From contig JAGRAY010000017.1 in NCBI GenBank assembly GCA_020434375.1, forward strand, positions 1 through 18,701: a DNA stretch of 18,701 nt, written 5' to 3'. Made by a program: the position numbers and the translations under genes. The notes under the pieces were generated by a model, which did not search any database, had not been told where the DNA came from, and saw only the letters and a program-made list of their open reading frames with translations. The first letter of the stretch is position 1. Every line of letters begins with the position of its first letter. Shown one piece after another: positions 1-8,191 of this stretch. This DNA is from Bdellovibrionales bacterium. GTDB taxonomy: Bacteria > Bdellovibrionota_G > JALEGL01 > JAGRAY01.

Positions 1-1272
1 TATGGCACCTAACCCTACCTGTTCTGCAACCATGTCTTTATTTTCAAGCTCAGGATTTTTTTCTTCGACCGTTTGTCTGGCCATTTCAACCGATTTATCA
101 ATAACATCTTTTAGAAAAACAATATTCCCTTTTCGAGTCGACATTGCTTCGTCGCCAAATGCCATGTGCCCAAACATAATGTGTTCACACTTCTTATGCC
201 AAGGCTTACCCATTAAATCTAACAACTTGAACAATTGTTGAAAGTGCAATTTTTGAGGAGTGCCCACAACATAAAGCATTTGATCAAAACTAAATTTTTC
301 TTCTCTATAAATCGCAGCCGCAAGATCTCTTGTCATGTATAAAGAACTCTCGTCTTTTTTTTGAATCAAGCAAGTGTGTAAATTGTAGGGCTCAAGATCT
401 ACAATAAGCGCACGCTCACTCTCTTTGGCAATGCCTTGAGCCTCAAGATCACTAACAAGCTCGGGCAGCAAATGTACGTAATAACTTTCACCCCAAAAAT
501 GATCAAACTCGACCCCAAGCCTTCCATACAATCTGGAAAGTTCTTTCATGGTCATTTCTCGAAACCATTCCCAAAGTTCTTTGGCGTCAGAATCTCCCTT
601 TTCAAGTTTGGAAAACCATTCACGCGCCTCATCAATTAATGTCGGGTCGCTCACTTCTTGTTCGTGAAATTTCACATAAAGCTTGTATAAGGCATCCATG
701 GGATATTCTTGAAGATCTTCTGCCTTTCCCCAGCGCCTATAGGCCGACATGAGCTTTCCAAATTGTGTACCCCAATCTCCTAAATGATTGATTCGAACGA
801 CTTTCCATCCACGGGCCTGAAAAATCCTTGATAGACACGCGCCAATATTTGTTGATCGCAAATGGCCGATGGAAAAAGGCTTTGCAATATTGGGCGAAGA
901 AAATTCAATAATGGCCAACGGAGGTGCTTTGGAGTCTACAAAACCATAGGAAGTAGGCTTACTTAAAATCTGATTTAATGTTTTTCGCGTAAGAACATCC
1001 GTTTTCGCATAAAAATTAAGATACCCTGAAAGGGCTTCGACTCTATCAACATCTTCAGGAAGTTCTGATTTTTCGATTTCCTTTTTAAAAACTTCAGCTA
1101 AAATTTTAGGCGCTTTTTTTGCTTCTTTAGACCATCGAAAGCAAGGCAACGCACGATCACCCTGATGGTGATGCGTAGGTATTTCGATAGCTCTTAAAAC
1201 ATCATTAAGGTCTTTTTTTAGAACTTGTGAAATGAATTTTGCGATCGTTGTGCTTAAGTCATCTGTCATCAT
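1..1272 (-). CDS. argS: Arginyl-tRNA synthetase, N-terminal 424 residues (3' end off window)
   Basis: This enzyme charges tRNA(Arg) with arginine in the cytoplasm, using ATP; it is a class I aminoacyl-tRNA synthetase. Reading leftward from ATG at 1272, the frame stays open to base 1. Residues 127-140 contain the class I HIGH-type signature in its ArgRS form (SPNIAKPFSIGHLRS), followed by the conserved NHLGDWGTQFGKL stretch. Residues 377-382 (MSTRKG) are the KMSKS-equivalent loop, a common ArgRS variant. The missing part should be the anticodon-binding DALR domain. The start lies 6 bases after the HIT-protein stop, so the two genes are probably cotranscribed. Two ATG codons occur in tandem (1272 and 1269) and no strong ribosome binding site is visible before either, so the exact start is uncertain by one codon. 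Family assignment is firm. Confidence 0.96.
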   Translation of the reverse strand, partial: MMTDDLSTTIAKFISQVLKKDLNDVLRAIEIPTHHHQGDRALPCFRWSKEAKKAPKILAEVFKKEIEKSELPEDVDRVEALSGYLNFYAKTDVLTRKTLNQILSKPTSYGFVDSKAPPLAIIEFSSPNIAKPFSIGHLRSTNIGACLSRIFQARGWKVVRINHLGDWGTQFGKLMSAYRRWGKAEDLQEYPMDALYKLYVKFHEQEVSDPTLIDEAREWFSKLEKGDSDAKELWEWFREMTMKELSRLYGRLGVEFDHFWGESYYVHLLPELVSDLEAQGIAKESERALIVDLEPYNLHTCLIQKKDESSLYMTRDLAAAIYREEKFSFDQMLYVVGTPQKLHFQQLFKLLDLMGKPWHKKCEHIMFGHMAFGDEAMSTRKGNIVFLKDVIDKSVEMARQTVEEKNPELENKDMVAEQVGLGAI

Positions 1273-1278
1273 TTGATT

Positions 1279-1638
1279 CTAACCAGGAGGCCAATTAAAT
1301 GCGCGCCCTCCGAGTAAATGAAGATGCAGATGAGACACCGATTGCCCCCCATCCTTACCTGCATTGATATTTAATCGATACCCTGAACGGTCTAAGCCGT
1401 GAGACGATGCTAGCATTTTAGCCGTCAATAGTAGAGATCCTAGCATACTTTGATCTTCTTGATTGCATTCCACAATGCTACTTATATGTCTCTTTGGAAT
1501 AATCAAGATATGAACAGGAGCTTGAGGGTAAATATCGTTAAATGCCAGAAAATGCTCATCAGAAGCAACCTGTTGACAAGGAACCTCTCCCTTAATGATT
1601 TTGCAAAAAATGCATGTTGAACCCAAGTTGCTTTCCAT
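1279..1638 (-). CDS. HIT-family (HINT-like) nucleotide-binding hydrolase
   Basis: This 119-residue protein has the usual size of the HINT branch of the histidine-triad family. These are small cytoplasmic dimers that hydrolyse nucleoside phosphoramidates and adenylated compounds. The catalytic triad HLHLH lies at residues 103-107, followed by LLGGR. Near the N-terminus CIFCKII (C9, C12) is the pair that, together with histidines, binds zinc in many HINT proteins, and IPKRH at 48-51 matches the conserved central strand. It is the first gene of a leftward pair with argS (6-base gap). On the minus strand TATAGT at 1664-1659 could be its -10 box, but no convincing -35 box accompanies it. HINT proteins act on aminoacyl-adenylates, so pairing with a tRNA synthetase is functionally plausible, but that link is an inference. 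Confidence 0.92.
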   Translation of the reverse strand: MESNLGSTCIFCKIIKGEVPCQQVASDEHFLAFNDIYPQAPVHILIIPKRHISSIVECNQEDQSMLGSLLLTAKMLASSHGLDRSGYRLNINAGKDGGQSVSHLHLHLLGGRAFNWPPG

Positions 1639-1669
1639 CTTAAATTGGGTTTAGATCTACTATAAATTC

Positions 1670-2335
1670 ATGAAATTTTCCAAACTGTCGTATTTCTTTT
1701 TTTTTGGCCTATTCGTCATCATAGTAGGCTGCATAAGCTGCCAAAAACAGCTCAGCTCGCATCATGAGCTATGGGACTCTCTCTCTCCCGATGAACAGCG
1801 TGCTCGTATTGTGTCAGACTCACGAACCATACGACGAAAATATGCCAAAGACTGCAGCACCTTTGTGGCCAATGTTTACTTAAAAAATGGATTTCAGTTT
1901 TTTGAAGGTGCGCGGCAACGTAATATTCGGGGCAATGGCGTCAAATTGATTTTTGACTTTGTAAAACGAGATGGAATGGTTTTTGACAATAGGCTTCCTA
2001 AACCAGGAGACCTCGTTTTTTTTTCAAATACTTATGATCGAAACAGAGATAGAAAGCTTAACGATGATCTCACGCATATAGGTATCGTTGTAGACATTGA
2101 GCCTAAAGGTGTTGTTCGATTCATTCATGTGATCCGTGATCGACCCATTGAAAGTGTCTTGAGCCTTAATACTCCAAATAGGCCTCGAAACGCAGACCAA
2201 ATTATTAATGACTACCTTCGAAGAAAAACATTCCGTGACGCCCCCGGAACGCCATATCTTAGTGGACAACTTTTTTTTGCTTTTGGAAGTTTATTCCAAA
2301 ATCCTCAAGACCCTGTTGACTTGACGGACGGGTAA
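1670..2335 (+). CDS. NlpC/P60-like (C40 peptidase fold) lipoprotein
   Basis: Residues 1-20 form a hydrophobic signal sequence ending in a lipobox (I18-V-G-C21), so the mature protein is probably a lipoprotein; C24 is a weaker alternative. The remainder fits an NlpC/P60 fold, a family that cuts peptide stems of murein. The segment DCSTFVANVYLKNGF places the likely nucleophile at C62. PKPGDLVFF (110-118) is the typical strand after it, and THIGIVVDI supplies the likely catalytic H136. H153 could be the third polar residue. Between these motifs lies DRNRDRKLNDD (123-133), which resembles a calcium-binding loop of the DxNxD type. It heads a rightward set with the dehydrogenase 24 bases downstream. 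The gap to the divergent HIT gene is only 31 bases. Substrate and exact family are unproven; a related amidase fold such as CHAP is possible. Confidence 0.75.
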   Translation: MKFSKLSYFFFFGLFVIIVGCISCQKQLSSHHELWDSLSPDEQRARIVSDSRTIRRKYAKDCSTFVANVYLKNGFQFFEGARQRNIRGNGVKLIFDFVKRDGMVFDNRLPKPGDLVFFSNTYDRNRDRKLNDDLTHIGIVVDIEPKGVVRFIHVIRDRPIESVLSLNTPNRPRNADQIINDYLRRKTFRDAPGTPYLSGQLFFAFGSLFQNPQDPVDLTDG

Positions 2336-2359
2336 CAATCCAATAGAAGCTTAGCCACC

Positions 2360-3397
2360 ATGACCTTTTTAGTCCCCGAACTCACTCAAAATGGATTTGA
2401 GCATATTAGTTTCTTCTATGACCGAAAAACAGCCATCAAAGCCATTGTCTCAATTCACAATACGTCGTTGGGTCCTTCTTTAGGAGGATGCCGTTTTTAC
2501 CCGTACGCTTCCACCGACGCGGCCTTGAAAGACGTCATGCGCCTCTCGGAAGCCATGACCTATAAGGCCGCTGTGGCAGACCTTCCACTCGGGGGAGGCA
2601 AAGCTGTCATTTTTGGGAATCCAAAATCAGATAAATCCCCAGAAAAACTCAAAGCATTTGGTTCATTTGTGGAGCGACTTGGCGGTGCATATATTACAAC
2701 AGTGGATTCAGGCACCACGTCAGAAGATATGATTCACGTTCAATCGCAAACGTCTCATGTCGTGGGAGTATCGTCTAAACATGGTGGTTCCGATGATCCT
2801 TCGCCCAATACAGCCATAGGTGTTTTTGAAGGTATTAAAGCATGCCTTGAAACACAATTTGGGTCACCGGAAATTAAAGGACGTCATTTTGCTATACAGG
2901 GTATTGGTAATGTTGGTTACCGTCTGGCTAAACTTTTAAGGCAAGCTGGAGCAAAACTTTCTCTTGCCGATGTTCAGGAAGAAAAATTGAAAGTAGCTTG
3001 CAAAGAATTGGATGCAGATCAATATACGACCGAATCCATTTTTTCGGTGGCCTGCGATGTATTTTCTCCTTGTGCCATGGGAGGCGTCATATCGCAAGAG
3101 TCTCTAGGACGTATTAAAGCACCTATTATCGCCGGTGCTGCCAATAATCAGCTTGCCGACGCTTCCGTCGCCAAAGCCATTCTAGAAAAAAATATTCTTT
3201 ACGCTCCTGACTTTGTGATTAATGCAGGAGGACTCATTCATGTTGCTCTAGATCTTAAAATTTTAAATATGGAACAAATTGAAGAAAAGACTCGAAAAAT
3301 AGGCCAGACATTGAAAACTATTTTCGAACGGTCAAAAGCAACTACCACCCCAACTCATCAGATCGCTATCGAGTTTGCTAAAGAAAAATTGCACTGA
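2360..3397 (+). CDS. Leu/Val/Phe-type NAD-dependent amino-acid dehydrogenase (leucine dehydrogenase-like)
   Basis: This 345-residue cytoplasmic enzyme belongs to the Glu/Leu/Phe/Val dehydrogenase family, which oxidatively deaminates an amino acid to its 2-oxo acid with NAD+. The substrate-domain signature SLGPSLGGCRFYPY (36-49) is followed by K69 and by DLPLGGGKAVI (74-84), in which K81 matches the catalytic lysine. The cofactor domain begins at about 176, with the GIGNVG Rossmann loop at 181-186. D204 at the end of the next strand favours NAD over NADP. GAANNQL near 259 is also typical. Length and motifs fit leucine dehydrogenase better than the longer glutamate dehydrogenases, but leucine, valine and phenylalanine enzymes cannot be separated by eye. 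Such an enzyme would feed branched-chain amino acids into catabolism or branched fatty-acid precursors. The next gene starts one base after its stop. Confidence 0.92.
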   Translation: MTFLVPELTQNGFEHISFFYDRKTAIKAIVSIHNTSLGPSLGGCRFYPYASTDAALKDVMRLSEAMTYKAAVADLPLGGGKAVIFGNPKSDKSPEKLKAFGSFVERLGGAYITTVDSGTTSEDMIHVQSQTSHVVGVSSKHGGSDDPSPNTAIGVFEGIKACLETQFGSPEIKGRHFAIQGIGNVGYRLAKLLRQAGAKLSLADVQEEKLKVACKELDADQYTTESIFSVACDVFSPCAMGGVISQESLGRIKAPIIAGAANNQLADASVAKAILEKNILYAPDFVINAGGLIHVALDLKILNMEQIEEKTRKIGQTLKTIFERSKATTTPTHQIAIEFAKEKLH

Positions 3398-3398
3398 T

Positions 3399-4322
3399 AT
3401 GGGCCACGTGCATGTTTCTGCCGCTTCACTAACTAAATCACAATACAAGAAACTTTTTGCCGCAGTCATTTTAACTGCGATTTTTTGCGTGGTTGAAATT
3501 GTAGGAAGTTTTCTAAGTCATAGTCTTGCGCTAGCATCTGATGCGGGTCATATGTTTATTGATTTGGCGGCCCTGCTGTTGGTGCTTGTAAGTGCATATT
3601 TAAGTCAACGCCCGGCTCCGCCTCAAAAAACTTATGGCTACTATCGCCTAGAAATTCTGGCTGCATTTCTTAACGGGGGGTTTCTTCTTTTCATTGCGTT
3701 TGAAATCCTGCGATCCGCTTTTTCCAGATTTTCGACCCCGCCCGAAATTCATGTCGATATCATGCTGTCTATTTCACTAATGGGCCTCCTGATCAATTTG
3801 ATCTGCATGTTTCTTCTTAAAGATCATCATCACCATTTGGGAGCACGATCAGCCTATTATCACGTGATGAGCGATTTTCTATCTTCGATCGGAGCTATTT
3901 TCGCCGCTTTTGTCATTGCTTGGAAAAACTGGCTTTGGATGGACCCCTTGATCAGTGTGGTGATTGCACTCCTGATTCTGTGGAACGCAAAAAGCTTGAT
4001 CTTTGAATCTGCAGAAATCCTTCTGGAAGGAGCTCCTGGATCCACGCCACTAGATCAAATTAGAAGCACGCTCACAAGTGTTAATGGGATTCACGGAATT
4101 CACGATCTTCATGTCTGGACTATTGGATCTGGGTTTGTCTCTGCAACTGCTCACATTCTTGTTCTTCCCATGGATATTCGAGAAAGCGAAAAAATAGTTC
4201 AAAAAGCAGCAGGCGAACTCAGTCAAAAGTTTGGAATAAAACACTCTACCTTTCAGGTTGAATGCGCAAATATTCCTAAAGAAGCAACGACGATTCAACC
4301 TGAATCAAAGCAATGCAACTAA
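3399..4322 (+). CDS. CDF-family cation efflux transporter (ZitB/CzcD-like)
   Basis: This is a proton-coupled exporter of Zn2+ or a similar divalent ion in the inner membrane. I place the start at ATG 3399, giving 307 residues. An in-frame TTG at 3375 would extend into the dehydrogenase gene and adds nothing family-like. About six membrane helices are visible. The zinc site of helix 2 is in ALASDAGHMFID (H51, D55) and that of helix 5 in YHVMSDFLSS (H155, D159), the HD-HD arrangement of ZitB/CzcD-type zinc transporters. The conserved YGYYRLEILAAF lies at 79-90. A His-rich loop (HHHH at 143-146) connects helices 4 and 5, as is common in the family. A C-terminal cytoplasmic metallochaperone-like domain contains DLHVWTIGSG. 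The gene sits one base after the dehydrogenase stop and ends in a 4-base convergent overlap with the HEAT-protein gene. Confidence 0.94.
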   Translation: MGHVHVSAASLTKSQYKKLFAAVILTAIFCVVEIVGSFLSHSLALASDAGHMFIDLAALLLVLVSAYLSQRPAPPQKTYGYYRLEILAAFLNGGFLLFIAFEILRSAFSRFSTPPEIHVDIMLSISLMGLLINLICMFLLKDHHHHLGARSAYYHVMSDFLSSIGAIFAAFVIAWKNWLWMDPLISVVIALLILWNAKSLIFESAEILLEGAPGSTPLDQIRSTLTSVNGIHGIHDLHVWTIGSGFVSATAHILVLPMDIRESEKIVQKAAGELSQKFGIKHSTFQVECANIPKEATTIQPESKQCN

Positions 4323-4729
4323 ATTGAATTTTCATCTGTCCGTTTGGATTTTTCGTACTCCATTCGCTTTTCGATAAGCGCCATGGCTGATCGAGCTTTC
4401 CTACGAACCTCAGGACTAGGGTCTCTATCTACTATTTGTTCAAGAACAGGCAGAGCCCTTGGATCTACAAGTAACCCAATAGACACAACCGCCTCCTGGC
4501 GGACTTCTGCTGAGGTGTCACGAAGCGTTTCAACGAGACCTCCAAGAACGCGATTGTCTCCCATAATGCCTAACATTTTTGCAGCATTTTTTCGCACAAG
4601 TTCAAGAGGGTGACTTTTAGCTGTTCTTATCCAATATTCGAGGTGTTCCTGGTCGTAAGTAATTTCTGCTTTTGAAGTAAAACTGATCAATACAAGTAAA
4701 AACCAAAACACTCTGAATAATTGCCGCAT
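4319..4729 (-). CDS. Small exported HEAT-repeat protein
   Basis: This 136-residue protein has a signal peptide (hydrophobic 4-17, likely cleavage after A21 in SKA-E), so it should work in the periplasm. Three HEAT/PBS-lyase-type helical repeats follow at about 30-57, 58-88 and 89-121, with the recurring pattern VRxxAxxxLGxxxDxRxLxxL. Such repeats are protein-protein interaction surfaces and no catalytic residue is expected. The ATG directly abuts the TAA of the upstream gene, and GAGGAAA lies about four bases before the ATG, so translation is probably coupled. It is the last gene of a leftward set with the 196-residue exported protein and the M1-like/Omp85 fusion, and may be an accessory factor for that outer-membrane protein. 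Its stop overlaps the end of the converging transporter gene by four bases. Confidence 0.8.
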   Translation of the reverse strand: MRQLFRVFWFLLVLISFTSKAEITYDQEHLEYWIRTAKSHPLELVRKNAAKMLGIMGDNRVLGGLVETLRDTSAEVRQEAVVSIGLLVDPRALPVLEQIVDRDPSPEVRRKARSAMALIEKRMEYEKSKRTDENSI

Positions 4730-5320
4730 TTAGTTTCCTCGCCTCACATGGTTCTCATTAATCCAGACAAGATCAAAATATTCTCGCCCAACCTCCTGAC
4801 ATTTACCACGATCCAATTGTTTTTTAACGGAAGATTCATTTATTTTTTTCCTTTGAAATGAACTACGGATCAGTCCGACTCGCACATAAGGGTTAGCCTT
4901 TTGGGTTGGCAGTATCTCGGTTCTTTTAGAACCGACGCGTGTACCAAAATCCATATCATAAAAAAGTAAATTAATTTGAGCCAACTGAGGAATTCTATCA
5001 AATGCTTCTTTGGCACCTTTGCCATAGGTTCCCCTTCCAAAAAGCATCCATCTAAATGCTTCGCAAATTTCGTCGCTGGCACCCCTAGATTGAATATTAT
5101 TCCAGTAAGATATTTCGGCAATGTATGTGCCATCACTGTTTCTTTTAAACTTTACATCGTCGTCAGGATTTCTGCGTTCATTCTTGATCAAAAACACTTG
5201 AAAAAACTCACCAAGATTTTTGATATCCCTTTCAGTACTTCCCCAAAGTGGACTTGATTTCAAGGCGATAAGAACAAAAAAAACACTGAAGCTTGTTAGC
5301 GTTATTTTCGAAATCTTCAT
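4730..5320 (-). CDS. Unrecognised exported protein
   Basis: I do not recognise the family of this 196-residue protein. It has a clear N-terminal signal sequence (hydrophobic stretch 7-20, likely cleavage near residues 27-28), so it is predicted to be periplasmic or surface-exposed. The mature part is mixed and charged, with no further membrane segment. The densest aromatic and glycine region is SDEICEAFRWMLFGRGTYGKG, around residues 81-101, followed by a hydrophobic strand-like segment INLLFYDMDFG. Two cysteines occur, C86 (SDEIC) and C174 (GKC), which could form a disulfide in the periplasm. The gene sits 24 bases after the M1-like/Omp85 fusion gene and touches the HEAT-protein gene, so the three are likely one transcription unit. 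Function is unknown; a role as a partner of the outer-membrane fusion is only a guess from position. Confidence 0.7.
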   Translation of the reverse strand: MKISKITLTSFSVFFVLIALKSSPLWGSTERDIKNLGEFFQVFLIKNERRNPDDDVKFKRNSDGTYIAEISYWNNIQSRGASDEICEAFRWMLFGRGTYGKGAKEAFDRIPQLAQINLLFYDMDFGTRVGSKRTEILPTQKANPYVRVGLIRSSFQRKKINESSVKKQLDRGKCQEVGREYFDLVWINENHVRRGN

Positions 5321-5344
5321 TGCACTATTTTAACACATCATCAA

Positions 5345-8092
5345 TTAAAAGCTCTGGGTTACACCAAAATAATAGCGAAGTGGAAAAGACTCTGAAAGAC
5401 TTTTCGCTACATCAAAACGTAGTAAACTAGGGTTTACACCGAGATATTCTACATGTAGGCGAATGCCATAACCCACATCTGACTGAAAGTCTTTAACGTC
5501 AAAAAGGTCTGAAAAACCACTTCGACGGTCTACTCCTCCCAAAACCAAGTTATCAGCCTTCTCTTGAACTGTATCCGTGACTCTCCCTACATCAGTAAAT
5601 AAGGCTCCTTGGATATCCCTGATTCGAAAAAGACCCAGATTAATATCCAAGTCTTGTTTTAGAAAATGGCGATACTCCGCACTCGCCAAAAGAACATGTC
5701 TACCTCTGAATCGATCATCATCGAATGGCAACCCTCTCATATTGAAAATACCGCCCAATCTCGAGTAGGCCTGAGTTGGCATATCTGAAGGGCCAGAATA
5801 TCCAAGACTGCCCCTGACAGCCAAGAGATGACTTGGATGATTTAATATTGGCCACAACCATGACCCCGAAATATTAAATTTGAAGTAATTTTCGTCCCCG
5901 CCCAATAGATTTGAACCTGCTGTTGCACTAATGCTTGCGTAACCACCTTCCAACGGATTGTTAAATGACAGCTGGCTACCTGTAAAATAAGACGCTGTCA
6001 GAGACGACAAGTTAACGGTCGGACTCACCGAGCTTATGACCGGATTTGGCAAGGAGGCATCAGAAACCACCACATCGTCTGCATCAATATGATTAAATTG
6101 ATAAGTTAAGCTCACACCGTGTGCTAAACGAAGACGATCTATCAGTTTGCCAAATAACCTGGTAAAACCAATATCTCCTCCGTAGGTATCGCCAAAATAG
6201 AAGAAACCAACGCCATATCGATTGTACCCTCCAAATGTTCTTCTAAATTGACCCGACAAAAGCAATTCAGGTTGGTTCTGATTGAAATCATAATTCATAA
6301 TAATTTGAGTTAAAATAAACTTCATTTTAGGAGGTCTTCGATTGTCGCTTAGATAAGTTTCAAGAAGGCGACGCCGAGGATCAATTTCGACGACTCTTAG
6401 TCGATCCTGCGTGGAAAATTTAAATTTGTGGATGGTTCCATCGCCTTCCCATTTATAAAGATAACGTTCTCCAGACTTCGTAAAAACTCCAAGTTCAACT
6501 GGCACATTAACTGATGGATTTATTGTTTTTTTAATAACCACTTCATGCTCATAGCCATTTTCGTTTCTAGTCGATTTTTTAGATACAATCGCAAAATTGA
6601 CTGCCTTCGGAGGCAAAAGCCAGCGCTGAAATTTTTCCTCAAGTTGAATCTCATTCGTTTGTTTACTTAATGCTTTCTGAAACGGCATGTTGATTTTGAC
6701 ATAGTCGTCAATGAGATCCGAAACCTTTTTTGCATCGAGTTCATCTTGCAATTTGGCATACACAGTGCGGCCTCTGGCCATTTGATGATTAAATCTTAGT
6801 GGATCATCTCTAACGGGATCGTAAGGATAAATCGTATCGTAAAAGGTATCTACAAAAGCAAACTGCGGGGAGTACACCAGTTGGTCAATAACGGGTAAAA
6901 AACTAAAGAGCTTTACAGCTTTTAGATTTCTCGCATCCCGATATAAATATTGGTTGTCGGTCATGAATTTTTCTGTCCAATACCACGACAACATTTCTAA
7001 AATGGTTTCATATTGATGTGAGTTTTCTAAATTTGAAACCTTGTTAAAAAACAGTTGATAGAAAAGCCCCGTAACGATTGGAACCGTATGATATTGCTTC
7101 AACGATTCAATTAACTTAAAAGCCCTGTCCGAAACAAAGAGCATGCCTTCTCCTTGACGAACCAAGGCCTCTCGAATAGGGGCTTGCACTGCGACAAGCT
7201 TAGCGGCAGAAAGGCCCTCAAGTTCTGACTGTTTTTCAACATAATCGAGCCATCGAACAAAAAACTCTTCAAAGGACGTTTTAACAGTGGGTCTTTCCCC
7301 GCTCGGAATGAACATTTCGATATGGTGTGTTCGACCAAAAATTATAGTTTTTTCAAAATCTGGTCTTAACGAAACACTTATTTGTCTGGCATTTTGTGCC
7401 ACCACATGGTGCGTTCTCGATGATTGACGATACAATTCGCCCTGAAGAACAATATTTAAGTTGGGCGAAAAGATATCAATAGACCATTTGGCTAAAGGTG
7501 GAAAGTCATGAAGCATGAATTGGTTATCATTCAACGCCGGAATATACGGGTACCATCCACCTGAAAGTGTTATTTGTTTTTTGTACCAACCAAAAGCGCC
7601 GTACTTCTCTGGAACTCTTAAAATACAATTAAACCGAATTTCCTGGGTTTGTCCTGGAGACAACGGCTTTTGAAGTTCCACTATACTTAGAGTGCCCGAA
7701 GGAAATTCGGCATCCTTCGTAGGGGTAATTTTAGCTCTTTCACCTGAAACTGTTGCATTTAGAATATTAATTTCTCCAGCAGAAAATCCATCTGGATAAA
7801 CCAATCTGTAATTAAGATCATTGAGATTTGGAAGCTCTGATTTAAACCGATTTGGATAGAGAACTATTGGAATTTCCCTTAGAGCAACATCAGATTGATT
7901 TATTAAGGTCGCCCGAAGCAATAGCGTAATTTCTCGAGATTTTGAGAAATTAGAAAAATCCGCGTTCAAATGGTAATTTCTGACGAGTTGATCTTTGGCA
8001 TTCGCACCCGATCCCAAAAAAAGTAACGCCAAAACCCAAAAGAGTAGATTTTTTCTACAATAAATCCAGTGGGTTGCATTAATATTCAACAT
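5345..8092 (-). CDS. M1-aminopeptidase-like domain (zinc site lost) fused to an Omp85/BamA-type outer-membrane barrel
   Basis: This 915-residue protein has a signal sequence (hydrophobic 16-30, cleavage probably near A32). Residues 35-260 read as the N-terminal beta-domain of M1 metallopeptidases, including GGWYPYIPAL (178-187). Residues 270-480 resemble the M1 catalytic helical domain, including EGMLFVSDRAFKLI (315-328). Where M1 enzymes carry HExxHQWFGN, this protein has TGLFYQLFFN (341-350), so the zinc ligands are gone. Residues 495-585 resemble the beta-sandwich seen after such domains (WEGDG, VVEIDPRRRLLE). From about 600 to the end is an Omp85-type barrel. MRGL at 785-788 matches the (V/I)RG(F/Y) loop-6 signature, and the protein ends in a C-terminal phenylalanine as barrel substrates do. 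No POTRA repeats are obvious. It begins a leftward unit with two exported proteins. The barrel call is strong; the pseudo-peptidase call is an alignment by eye. Confidence 0.85.
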   Translation of the reverse strand: MLNINATHWIYCRKNLLFWVLALLFLGSGANAKDQLVRNYHLNADFSNFSKSREITLLLRATLINQSDVALREIPIVLYPNRFKSELPNLNDLNYRLVYPDGFSAGEINILNATVSGERAKITPTKDAEFPSGTLSIVELQKPLSPGQTQEIRFNCILRVPEKYGAFGWYKKQITLSGGWYPYIPALNDNQFMLHDFPPLAKWSIDIFSPNLNIVLQGELYRQSSRTHHVVAQNARQISVSLRPDFEKTIIFGRTHHIEMFIPSGERPTVKTSFEEFFVRWLDYVEKQSELEGLSAAKLVAVQAPIREALVRQGEGMLFVSDRAFKLIESLKQYHTVPIVTGLFYQLFFNKVSNLENSHQYETILEMLSWYWTEKFMTDNQYLYRDARNLKAVKLFSFLPVIDQLVYSPQFAFVDTFYDTIYPYDPVRDDPLRFNHQMARGRTVYAKLQDELDAKKVSDLIDDYVKINMPFQKALSKQTNEIQLEEKFQRWLLPPKAVNFAIVSKKSTRNENGYEHEVVIKKTINPSVNVPVELGVFTKSGERYLYKWEGDGTIHKFKFSTQDRLRVVEIDPRRRLLETYLSDNRRPPKMKFILTQIIMNYDFNQNQPELLLSGQFRRTFGGYNRYGVGFFYFGDTYGGDIGFTRLFGKLIDRLRLAHGVSLTYQFNHIDADDVVVSDASLPNPVISSVSPTVNLSSLTASYFTGSQLSFNNPLEGGYASISATAGSNLLGGDENYFKFNISGSWLWPILNHPSHLLAVRGSLGYSGPSDMPTQAYSRLGGIFNMRGLPFDDDRFRGRHVLLASAEYRHFLKQDLDINLGLFRIRDIQGALFTDVGRVTDTVQEKADNLVLGGVDRRSGFSDLFDVKDFQSDVGYGIRLHVEYLGVNPSLLRFDVAKSLSESFPLRYYFGVTQSF

Positions 8093-8104
8093 GGTTTAAA
8101 ATAC

Positions 8105-8133
8105 TTGTGAAGGGCGGGCTTTGTTTGTAGTAT
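8105..8133 (+). promoter_or_regulatory. Possible sigma70-like promoter for mltD
   Basis: In the 99-base gap between the divergent fusion gene and mltD, TTGTGA at 8105-8110 and TAGTAT at 8128-8133 are separated by 17 bases; each matches four of six consensus positions. Transcription would start near 8140, about 50 bases before the mltD ATG. I saw no equally good pair for the leftward gene. Confidence 0.3.
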
Positions 8134-8191
8134 TGGTTCTTGCCATACGTTCAACTTAAAACAACAAGAGAGTAGCAGATAACTAGCTGAT

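Noticed and set aside
10..21. PRRHYLF segment (residues 4-10 of the M23 lipoprotein) as a twin-arginine signal
   Set aside because: The coordinates given for this item are nominal; the segment lies near 11480-11490. The S/T before the arginines and the FLK pattern are absent, and the lipobox and hydrophobic core fit an ordinary Sec lipoprotein signal.
1661..1666. TATAAA as a -10 box for the NlpC/P60-like gene
   Set aside because: It is only three bases before the ATG, so transcription would start inside the gene, and no -35 box is present at proper spacing.
3375..3398. TTG start giving a longer CDF transporter
   Set aside because: It lies inside the dehydrogenase gene; ATG 3399, one base after that stop, is simpler.
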